64,000 nucleotides of DNA, taken from NCBI GenBank assembly GCA_018697195.1, contig CM031864.1:12706809-12770808 (forward strand), given 5' to 3'. Position numbers and translations under genes: made by a program. Positions 50,323 to 61,600 of the stretch are shown piece by piece; within the stretch, counting starts at the first letter, position 1, and the number at the start of each line of letters is the position of its first letter. The notes under the pieces were generated by a model. That model worked only from the letters and a program-made list of their open reading frames with translations, was not told the origin of the DNA and searched no databases. Origin of the DNA: Certhia americana. Taxonomy: Eukaryota; Chordata; Aves; Passeriformes; Certhiidae.

Positions 50323-51111
50323 ATGAACAGTTCAAAATCACCGGGGCTGGCTGGATTTGGAGTCTTGAAAAACACAACGTGCCACACGGAGAAAAAGATT
50401 TCAGTTTTCTTTTCAATAATTTTCATGACGGTGGGAATTTTGTCCAACAGTCTTGCAATAGTAATTCTCATGAAGGCATACCAGAGATTCAGACAGAAAT
50501 CAAAAGCGTCCTTTCTGCTTCTTGCCAGTGGTTTGGTTGTCACAGATCTCTTCGGTCACCTCATCAATGGAGCCATTGCAGTGTTTGTGTATGCATCAGA
50601 TAAAGACTGGATTCGATTTAACCAGTCCAACATTCTGTGCAGTGTTTTTGGCATCTGCATGGTTTTCTTTGGTTTATGCCCACTCTTCCTGGGCAGTGTG
50701 ATGGCTGTGGAACGGTGCATTGGAGTCACTAAGCCAATATTTCACTCTACAAAAATGACTTCTAGACATGTGAAAATGATGTTGACTATGGTATGTCTGT
50801 TTGCTGTTCTTATAGCTTTGCTGCCTATTCTTAGGTTTAGAGCCTACCAAATTCAAGCATCGAGGACCTGGTGCTTCTATAAAACAGAACATGTTGAGGA
50901 CTGGGAAGACAGATTTTATCTCTTACTTTTTTCTTGCCTTGGGTTCCTGGCCCTTGCTATTTCATTCCTGTGCAATGCTGTCACAGGAATTACCCTCTTA
51001 AGAGTCAAATTTAAAAGTCAACAAAGACAAGGCAGATCTCATCATTTTGAAATGATCATTCAGCTCTTGGCTATAATGTGTGTTTCTTGCATTTGCTGGA
51101 GCCCATTCCTG
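50323..51111 (+). CDS. PTGFR: Prostaglandin F2-alpha receptor (FP), main coding exon, partial (residues 1-263)
   Basis: Class A GPCR of the prostanoid family, a plasma-membrane receptor for PGF2-alpha. The family couples through Gq/11 to phospholipase C and calcium and drives smooth-muscle contraction and luteolysis; in birds PGF2-alpha acts on the oviduct. Visible: a short N-terminus with sequons N2-SS and N17-TT; helices at about 26-50 (TM1, GILSNSLA), 62-91 (TM2), 104-131 (TM3), 150-170 (TM4), 198-226 (TM5) and 243-263 (TM6, truncated). C106 and C184 form the expected loop disulfide, ERC at 130-132 replaces DRY as in prostanoid receptors, and ECL2 has RTWCF at 181-185. The ATG at 50323 has A at -3; the open frame extends upstream only through a TTG, so this ATG is the start. 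The exon ends in phase 0 at CTG followed by GTAAGA, the known PTGFR intron position in TM6. About 96 residues (rest of TM6, TM7, tail) lie beyond the window, judging by the roughly 359-residue mammalian protein. Identity is very secure; the exact 5'UTR is not. Confidence 0.97.
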
Positions 51112-53976
51112 GTAAGAGCCTAATGTATTTGCCAATGTTTAATGCACATCACTGTATAAAAGTTATACTTTTTTGTCTCCAGGTTTTAAAGCACTTAAGT
51201 TGTGATAACAGCTCCACCCGCTCAGTGATATTAATTTCATAGCATATTGTCCATAATGTATGTACCTATGCATCTATAAAAATGGTAGTTATTCTCCACT
51301 TCTGATCAATAATACACAAAGTTAAATATATAGCGATTGTGAGAACTGTATTTACAGTGCTGTGAAGCAGACAGTGGTAGAGAAATCATGGCTAGAATCA
51401 TTCAGAACAAATGTTCTTCCAAAAATTCAGTGAAATCTAGGATTGGGAAGTCGTTTTACTCAGTACAATGTAATTTTTTTTTTTTTTTTTTAATGGCAGT
51501 CTGTTTGCTGTTATTTCAACAGTTTAATGCTACTTGTGAGCTTTGTTAGGGCATATAACAGTTAAGAAACCTAAAAATCCTCCCCTCCATTATCAGGGTT
51601 TGCTTTAGGGTTATATTGAAAAACAGTGGTTGGCAGTGGGTTGAAATCAACATTTGGTTTAGACCTAAGCAAGCTGGGTTTGTAATGTGATGAAGATGAG
51701 CAGCAGAGCTGCTGTGGGCAGGTGGTGTGGGACTATCCCTGCTGTGACTCCCAGAGGGTCAGTGCCAGTGCTGGCAGTGCCCACTCTGTCAGTGAGCAGG
51801 GTCAAAGGAAGTGGGATTGTGACACGGGAAACAATCTGACAGCTCCAGTTGTATCATGGCATTATAAAACTGGTGTTAGCTTTGTCTCCTTTTAGTGTAG
51901 AAAACTTGTCTGAAGAAATTTATGGCTTTTTGCTAGGGTCAGAGGGTTTAAATCACAAGTCATATGGAATCTTAATTTCTTCCCTAGAAACAGGGTCCTG
52001 TAGTTTTCCAGTGATATAAATGAGGAGCAGTTTTGGATTGAGCTAACAAATACCAACGTTGAAGTCTGAGATCTATATCAGATGTGGCTATATTTCATCT
52101 GCTCAGTGCCTGTGGTAGAGTCTGAAGTTACCTGAGTTAGTTAAAAATTAGATACTGATACTAGCCTAGCTGCAGCAGTTTGGTATATCTGTCAGGTAAC
52201 ATAATTAATCCAGTATCATGGGCTTCAAGGAGAGTCTGCCTATGACTGCAATCACTGAAATGCACAAAAACTGTTTCGCTTTTGTTCAAATTGCAGAGAA
52301 TTTTTCTAGTCTTGTTCTGCAACATAGTTTAAATTCATGTTGACTTCTGTCAGTGTGGCTGTAGTGTGTGGAGCATAAACAAAGTTGTCAGAGCAGCAGA
52401 GCAAGTTTTGTAGGGAACTTCTTTACAGTTACTTCAGACACCATTGAAGTTTGGGGCAAGACACAGAAATTTTCAAAATAAGCATCTCATATGATGACTT
52501 TACTTTCCATGAAAAATCAGCATTATTATCCTGTGATGACATTTATTTTCATTTAAAATAATTGTTCTAAAAGTTGGGATTAATTTAATTTCAAAAAACC
52601 CTTGGGTGTCGGAAGAGCCATAAACTTCTTTCATTCAAAAGAGATACTTCATTTATTCAACACTAAATTGCAGCTACTATAGTTGATTTTGTTATGCCAT
52701 TCAATTTTAATTATGATATATATAAAATATATATAAAATTATAATTTTAGAAATGGTGGCAATTTAATGAAAGCACAGTTCTACTTTTGTTAAAATATTT
52801 AGCTTCATCTGTGTTGTAGTTGAAGATGAATTGTTGGTCCAGCAGGAGTTTTTTTTCAAACCCTTTTCGGAGTTGATGTTAGCATCAGCTTATGCTGCAG
52901 GCCAGTGAATGACTTCTTGTTTTATTTTGGGCTTGGTATTTTTCAGAACTGTGTTGCAGAGGGGAGGTGGTACACAAAGAATTCTGGTTCATTGGGTGGT
53001 AAATCTGCTGGTGCTTTCTGTGCCTGCTGGGCTTGTGATGCTTTGTCTCTGGATCACTTTTGAAATGAGATGAGCCAAACTTACACCATAATCAGCCTGG
53101 CATTATGGAAAATAGTTCTGCAATGTGGACAAATTTAGGTTAGAAAGGAAGAGTTAAAAAAAAAATCAAGTTGGTGTAGTGTGGAATTAGATTCTTGAAA
53201 TAAAGTTTCAAGGAAGTGAACAATTAGTGTTTTAGCCAGAGAGTTTCAGTGGGAGATGCAATGGGACAGGGTCCTTTGTGGGTATCTGCTTTCTTAGGTG
53301 TTAAGATCATAGAGTTTATATCAGCTAATTTGCTGATTTATTTATCCATTCCTTGTTTTGATAGCAACAGAACACAAACAGAATTACAAGTGTGGTGTTA
53401 ATTTAGCAAAGTTTTTTGGCCTGCATTAGAATAAAGTTTTGTCAGGAATGTACTGCTCAAGTGCTACATTAAAATGATCCAGGGTTTATCAAGTTGTATG
53501 CTTTATGATTAATTTATGATTCAAACCTACATGTCTGATACATCTGAAAGGTGTCAGGGCTTTTCCTTTGTGAAAAGAATGGTTTACATTCTATAATATA
53601 ATCAGCATATACCAAAATAAGTATTTCTTGACATAACTGAGCAGGTGTTTGTAGGTGAAATTATCTGGAAAAGGACATAAATACATTACTGTTCTGTGAT
53701 CACTTGCTTCTTTAATTTTTTTTTCTCCAAGCTAAATCTAAATGTCAGAATTTGAAGTCTGGTCTTTGAATTGTGAATTTTCCTGTGTTCTCTGTCCCAA
53801 AGAGTATACAGAGCAAAATGTTTCGTGAGAGTCAATTGCCTCAAAGTAAAACAAAGTTATTAGAAACCAAATAAACTTCCGGAAGAGAAAGTGGAGGAAG
53901 GCAATACATTTTATACCACATGTGGTTTGCAGATACAAGAATTTGGATTCATTTGGTGTTGCTTCCCATCTGATGG

Positions 53977-53990
53977 GTGTGTGTGTGTGT
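53977..53990. repeat. Short (GT)n microsatellite
   Basis: Seven GT units in the PTGFR intron. Confidence 0.8.
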
Positions 53991-54320
53991 TAGTTTATTT
54001 ATTTCCCTTCTGTTTTTAATCTAGTCTGGTGTGTCCATTGGCATATGTGTATGGCTACCATAATCAAGTCTGTCTAATACTGTAATCCAACTGCAGATTT
54101 ACTTCACTATTAGATTTTTAATTAATTTTATTTTTTTACACGTGGAGTTAATATTCAGACATTGTCACTGTCCTGTGATAAAATAATTTTCAGATGTCAT
54201 TTGAGTCACAAGATCCTGGATTGTCCTTTATGACGTCTGATGTGGAACTCTACTTGACTTCTGCATCTGCTCAGTGATAGATACCTGTTTATATGTGTGT
54301 GTAAATGTAAAAGCAAACAC

Positions 54321-54360
54321 TTATTATTATTATTATTATTAATAACAATAATAATAATTA
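54321..54360. repeat. (TTA)n followed by (AAT)n, an inverted microsatellite
   Basis: Twenty bases of TTA repeats, a short AATAAC-type centre, then AAT repeats. The two arms are complementary and could fold into a hairpin. Confidence 0.85.
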
Positions 54361-57300
54361 GTGTTGTAGTCAAGTACCACCTCTGTCTTAAAATTCCTGA
54401 AGGTATGGATGGAGTGTTTTTCAAAAGCAGAGCCCATGGCATGGCTTTTGTGGAGCTCTCCCTGTGGCTCTTGGACAGGGAACTGCTTCCCATGTTTTTT
54501 CTTCCTTTTGATTCTTTCCCAAAGCTCCATCTCATCTGCTTTTCAAAAATAAGGAGCTTTTTCAAGTTTTCTGCCACTGTGAGAGAATCTTCCCTTAATG
54601 AAGTATGAGAATGAGAGGTGCTGCCTGCTTCTTCCCTTATGGGGGAACACTGGTGCCTTTTGAGGAGTTGAGAGCAGGAGAAAATTCGCAAAAAATCCCA
54701 AGCAAGTTAAATTCATGAGTTTTTTTTAATAATATGTGTAGTCAATGATTTGCAGAGGCACATTTCTTTTGACAGTCCAAATAATTTTGCTTTGTGATGG
54801 GTAATTCCAGGTAAATATGGTCGGAAGATAGTAACTTCAACTTCTCTGTGTAGTGTCAGCTTTCCTCACCCTTGTGAGAGCCTTAGCCCTTTGCTAAGGG
54901 TATACCGATTTTGCTGGATGAATTTGGTCCCTAGGGGTTGGATTCCCAAAGCAAAGAGTTGGGCGGGATCATTTTGTGACTAGCACCTCTGATGAAATAC
55001 ATTGTTATATAAAGCTGTTTTTTGGCTGTGACTTGACATCTGGCATGTCATGAAACAGCCTGGTTTGGAGCTGTGCTTGTATGAACAAATTCTGACATGG
55101 CTATGTCGTATTCTGTAGGCTCAAGGGATAAACATATTATAAAATTCGTTTTTTTTGAGTAGCAAAGAGAACTGCCTGTAACTGTGGCAGGAGATATTTA
55201 TTTCATAGTGAATTTATTTACAGGAACAAATTATGATACAGAGCAATTTCTAATCTTTTTCATGTGTGAAACACAGTCTGAGAAAAATACTTTTACATTC
55301 AAATTATTCTTGTTAAGATCTTTTTCCATGCAGTTAACTGATTAATTTCATTCTAGTTTTACCTCCCCTCTACAGCAGAAAATAGCCATTTGTGGGTTTT
55401 TTTTGAAAGAGCTCTGTTTATTTCATATGAATAAATCAACTGTTACTCAGTTACTTTTTTTACTGCTTAGATTAATTTTTATCAGTCCCTTCTCATGTAA
55501 TCTCTTCTCTTTCCAATTTGTTGTGCTAATTGTGCCTCCCTGAACTTGCTCTGACTTTTTCTTGTCCTCAGACTGTCTCATGCAGGCAGGCTTGATGACT
55601 GCTTTTCATGCACCCAGGGCTGTGTTCTGCTTGTGGTTTACTGAATGACTTCAACTCAGAAGCTGCTGGTGCTGGTCTGAGTGGTCCTTTCAGAGGATGT
55701 GCTCTGGAGCTGGTGACAAGCTGATGTATTAACAGGGAGGCTTTCCTTGGAATGCCCTTCCCGCATCCCAGCCTGGCTGTTCCACCAGCTGTTTTGAGTG
55801 AGACAGGCTCAGGTTGGTATGTGCTGAAGGAGGTCAGTTTGTTGCAGGTTTTACACAAAATAACTTCTGGCCCACGTCCTTGTGTACAGTGTAAGGTAGT
55901 TGGATGTACAAGGCAATCCACTACATCTCGTTAGAGTGTTTTTGCATGTGTGGCCATGTCTGGTGTTCTTACCTGTGTCACTCTTGAAGTCTCTCCCTCC
56001 ATTCTTCTTTTCTGTCTTCCTTATTAAGGTGTCAGTTTACATTTCTGTTGCACTGCGTTGTGCTTATATGTGCAATGGCCATCATATATGTGAGCTTGTT
56101 GCTTTATTGAGGCTGTTTGTACACCTTCATTGCTGGTTGTATTGCCCCTACAGCTAAAGAGTTACTAAAAAATTTATTACTTTGTGCTCTTGCAACTGGT
56201 GATTTCTCATAACCAGAAAGTGCAGCTGAGGAGAAGCAGGGAGATGTCCCAAGATGCAGGTCCATGCTCTGCCAGTGAGGACTCAGATCTCACGTTGGGC
56301 TGCTCTGCAGAAGTGTATTATTATCTTACTCTTTATTAGTCAAAGCTGCAGCTGCAACCATGAGCTTGTTGTGCCTGCACAGGCACTGTCAACAGGGAGA
56401 GTGATCTTTTCTTTTGAAAAAGAATAAATTAGGCTTTCAATTTCCACAGGTGTGTTTCTGAAGCATGAAGATAGAGATACTCTTTAATATGTTCAGCTAA
56501 CCTTGCAGCTTTGAATGCTGTTGTAAACTTTTAGAGGGGAAAATAACTCTTATCTGTCCTTTTCAGGGCTCAGATTTTAAAGAAGATAATCAGTGATAAT
56601 TACTCTGCTTGTGCTGGCTTTTGAGTTCTTGCTAGAATGTGTGTCTGCTGACACTACACAAAGACAGGATTGTCAGCAGAAGTGGTTTATGTTGTGTGTA
56701 GGAACACCTCACACCCTGCCTGTGCTGGGGGAGGTGACCTGCAGGAAGGTCTCTGTGGGAGAACTCCTTGGGCACTGTCAGTGCATCTCTGAGGCAGGGT
56801 GCAAGCCCATCTTAGGAGCCCACTGCTGTCACAAGGGTTTTAATAAATGAAACAGATTCACAGGGAAAGGAAAAAAACCTTTTTGCCAGCATCAGGCCCT
56901 ACTAGATATGCCTCTGTCTCTAGTCTGCAGCATCAGTACAGTGATGGTTATTGCTGACTGTAGGTAGTTATTTCTCTTCCAGACCTTGCTGTTTCAGAGG
57001 AGACCAGAAGTGTCAGTTTGAACGAATAAAATGCTCCCTAAGTTCCTCTGAAAAAAAAATTCTCAAGTTTTTGAGCTACATTAGAGAAAGGGCTCTCACT
57101 CTTATCATGATGCTTTGGCTGCTTGCTGAGTTTCTCTATGCATCCATTAACTCTGTGCAGATTCAATTACTGTTCTTTCTGGGGTATCTCCTAGCGTCTG
57201 ATAACTCAAGGTTAAATTGCTGAAAGATTACTGTCTTTGCTAATATTATGTCCCAAAAGGTATTTTGAAGTACATAACTCATTTTATGGGTTAATAGGAA

Positions 57301-58590
57301 AGAGAACATTCATTTTGATTGAACTTTCTGTTTGTCTCAAGACAGAAGTTTTTTTCCAGCTTAGTTTCCCATGGAATAAGGTTTATTCAGCAGCTCAGAA
57401 AATCTGAGTGTGCTTTTGTCTGTCCCCATGAAAATACTCCTGGAAAGAATTTGCAAGTGTTGGCAGAGAGAGTAATGAAGTTTAATACAATGCAATTAAA
57501 AGCCCAATCCACCTACTCAGATGTGTTTCTGTGATACTAGAAACCTTTGGATAAGATGATCATACCTTTCTTAGTATTGGTTGTAGAGAACTGCCTTTAA
57601 TTTTGTATTCTTAAGTGGCACAGCTGCCTAATTTCACCAGGTTAGATGAGAACTGGAATGACATTAATTTTAGACTATACCTACCTAAAATGATACTGAG
57701 TTTTGAAGGTACTGTTCTGGTGTTCAGAATTGGTCTCTTCCTATTTTCATTTTTTACAGTACATAGAGATCTTACTGGCCTTATACTTTCTGAGAAACAT
57801 GAATCATTTTAACAAAAATGTTCATAAGCACAGGCCAGGGTGTGGTTCATCATGGACTGCTTAGAAACTCTATAGTAATTGTGAGTATATTTGTCATTCT
57901 AGTTTTTACCTCCCTGTCACAGAAGTCAGGGAGCTGAGATGCTCTTAGCAGGAAAGTGGTGGAGAAGAAAAGGAGGTGGTAATGATATGAACCATGGAAG
58001 GAAGGAGGGCTGAGATTGACATATTGCCCTTTACCAGAGGCTTCTGGGGAAGCATAAATATAGTTTTTGTTATCTATGTTTACTTGTACTGTTTGGAAAA
58101 ATTTGCGTAAAGCCTTTTCTGTTAATGCAGTGCCATCAGAATACAATAAGATTGTTTGTTTTGGAGAGAAAAAGTAGGGAAGGCAGGTTTCCAGTCACAT
58201 GAGAACATGGCATTTTCAGAATAATGTGCTTCTGGTTTTCTTTCATAATTGTTTCATCTAGATTTTAAAATTTAGATATTATATACAGAATTAAACTATG
58301 AAACATGATATTTTGTTTCTAATAGAAATCAGTGACTTTTGCTGATGTGAAATGTGGTTTGGTTTTTTTTTTTAATTTTGAAGTTGCCATCCTAAGAAAT
58401 CAAATTTTGAAAACTTCACGAAAATAAATTTGCCATTCATAATCTTTCCTTGTTTATTTCACTTGGTTAAGTTTTTGGATTCTGTGTCTGATATTAAAAA
58501 GCAAGTTAGTTTGACATTCATTCCATTGTTTGATATAAGAGAATTCTTCCTGTTTCCTAGATATTACACTTATTCAGGCATTTCTTACTT

Positions 58591-58652
58591 GAAAATGACA
58601 TACACTGCATAACCATCTTTGGAAAATGTCATACATGGCATAACCATTTTTG
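58591..58652. repeat. 31-bp tandem duplication, two copies
   Basis: Copies at 58591-58621 and 58622-58652 share the core GCATAACCAT and differ at 4 of 31 positions, so the duplication is moderately old. Confidence 0.9.
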
Positions 58653-61600
58653 GACGGTTATTTTAGGAAAGCTGTCTTTCCTGACTATCTAAACACTTTA
58701 AATGGTAAAGTTGTTGCTGAAAAATCTCAGGGAGTAATACACTCACATGGAAAAACTCCAGAAAGTCCTTCATCCTCACCAGTTTTAATGACAGACATCA
58801 GGGTGTAGTATACATTCATATATTCTGTGAGAGAATATTTATTATTACAATTTTTATGGTGTTAATTCACAATCTGAAGTGTGGCATGGTGCTTTCTAGT
58901 ACAAGTTATTTGTGTCTGTGGTGCTGTAGGATTGGTTAATGTCTGAGAGGAGATGCTGAGTTGCAGTTTGGGTTGCAGGCTCCCCGTGGATGGAGCTCCC
59001 TGTGTGCCCAGTGCCCAGCAGTGCAGAATGCTGTCTCACCCATCACCAGCTGCTTTTGGAAGCACTCAGGAAGCAGAACACTGCAAAAAGGCTTTACACC
59101 AGGGGTGACAGTGAAGTTTTAGTAATCGTAACTCGTTCTTTGGGATCCATTTTAGTACTGGGTGAGGTGAAATAGATGAACAGTGGAATGAACTGGAGCT
59201 GCTTTATAGGTACTATACCATCTCCTGCTGCCCTGGACCTGTGAGGTTTGGGCTCCTGAAGTTACAGGAGTGGGGTAGGATGGAGAGGATGTAGTGAATC
59301 TGCTCAAGAGTAACCTCGTGACCCATGGGATGACTGACATCAGGACATGAGTACTTGGGGAGGAAGACTCTTGTGCTGAGAGGGGTGTGACCAGCTATAT
59401 TCCCATCTGCTTTGCTGTGTGGAAAGAGAGAAAGTGAAGCAGAATGGAGTGAGTGGTAGCAATTTGTTTTAGGATTTACAGTTCATTAGTGAATTGGAAA
59501 TAAAATTGAGTTGCTCTCTTCCAACTTTCTCAGCCTGTTCTACAGTTATGGACCTCTGCAGCTCCTCTTCCCCCAGGCTGTCTGTATATTGTTGCCTTTT
59601 TCTTCATTCAGACAGTTCTCTTCCTCCCCAGTATCACGTGTTACTTGTGATTCTTTCTTTGGATATTATAGGGTATTAGTGGGAGAAGTTCTGTTGCTCC
59701 TGAATAAATTAGAATACTTATTTAAGCATTAAAAATATGATTTTTTTTTTCCAAATGAGTGTGAAAACCTGGAAAAGAAAAGTGACAATAGAGAAGTAAT
59801 TGGTCATTTCTAAGGTTTGAAGCTTTATCCAACTGACACTAATTGGAAAATAAATGAATCCCAAATATGTATAGTCCTTGCCTTCCAAAATACTTCAGGA
59901 TGGTCCTTATTAGACATACTCGATTATTTTCTGGTCCTTAAAATTGTCCTGTAAGCTTCTCTAGCATTGCTGGGTGAAGAATAAATATTTTAATTCTATC
60001 TATAAAATAAACTTTTTTTGTGCAAGAGCATTTTTTGTTATAGGCCTTGTTCTTAGGCAGGAATACATTCCTCATGCTGTGGAATCAGGCTTTTGTAACT
60101 TTAAAACATGTAGCTCAGGAAACAGGTTGTTTATTTGACTTTGGTATGGACGCTATGTCTTTTCATTACGAAGTGAGTCATCTACTGTTTCCAATGCTGG
60201 CATCTTTTCTATCCATGTCCACAATGCTTTCCTTTCAAATGAGTTATCAATTAAGCTGTGAGAGTAGTTACATTGCTAGCTGGTTAAACTGAAGTATTTC
60301 TTATTTTGATGGCAAGGAAAGGAAATAAAGATGGAGGACTGTCAATCCAAGATAGAAATAGTTATTTAGGAGAAACAAAGAGGTGACCTCCAATGCTTTA
60401 TTCAAGCCCAACATGAATTCCTACTGCAAAACTGATACAAAACTAGGTACTGTCCAAGGGGAAAGTTGACATTAAATAAAAACTTAACTTTCACTAAATG
60501 TTTTCATGTTCATGCACACCGACCTGCCCCTTGCCCTCTGGATATGAGGCTTACTTCATGATTTCTCTCCTGTCAACTTCAGTGAGAAATTGCCTGGTCA
60601 CAGGCTAAGCTGTGTCTGAGAAAGCAACTTGAGAAAATATTTTTATTTGCTTTGTGAAGAATTTTGTGTTTTCCTGTTTTCTCTATACTTTTTGTACTTT
60701 TCACACCTCTTTCACACTTCTGTAGCTTAACAATACCTTCAAAATGTTTATGCAATTCCTTTTTAAGGGGAATTAGAGGGCAAATAGTGAACCAGTGGAT
60801 CCACTCTTAATTTTTCATGGCATTATTATTTTATCACAGAAATATGCATGAGAGAAAAGGAGATTCCCTTATTCTGCTGCTACTTCTCAAGAGCTGATCC
60901 TGCCAAATTGTACATAAAGAGTTATTACATATGCTCTTAAAAGTACCCTCTGGACTCTAATAGGGCAGAAAGCTGGCTCATGTATTTTGTTGTCTACATT
61001 TCTTTTTTAAATTGGCATTTTTTTTTATAAAATCACTATGCTCAGTTAAAGTTTAATTGCTAAGCTAAGTGACCAGCTGGTTTATAAAAGGTGAAGATAT
61101 AGCTAATATTTTTCTTTTAGAAAGAGAAAGGAAAGCATTACGGGAAAAACAAATTGCAGATCTAGAACATAAAAAGCATTATGTGGCCCAAGTAGAACAG
61201 TGTGTGCACTAATATTTTGATGGCAGAAGTGGTGCACTGCATTATTGTTCTTGGAAGCTCTTGTTTTTAAACTGACTTGCAGAAACATAAAAAAATAAAA
61301 TGAATCATACTCAGCTTTGTTGCAAGAAATGCTTGGCTTGTATACTGCAAGATCAATATAGCAATGGTACAGGCAATTTGCTGTCAGTGTTTCTTTTTTA
61401 ACAGCTCTACTTGGGAGATATAAAATGGTACATAAAATGTGAAGATATATGCGTTTTTATTTCTTTCTCACGCTGTTTTGCAAATTTATTTTCTTAAGGT
61501 CTGTGTTTATAGAGCACTACAAAATGTCATCTTGTATGAGCCTGTTAGACTGAAGCTGCTTTTGTAAAATGAAAAGTGAAAGTTCAAAAAACTCTAGAAA

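Noticed and set aside
51112..51123. Receptor ending at the TAA after 51120 as a complete 266-residue protein
   Set aside because: The last three codons coincide with a strong GTAAGA donor at the known conserved intron position in TM6, so the main product must splice onward. Kept only as a possible isoform.
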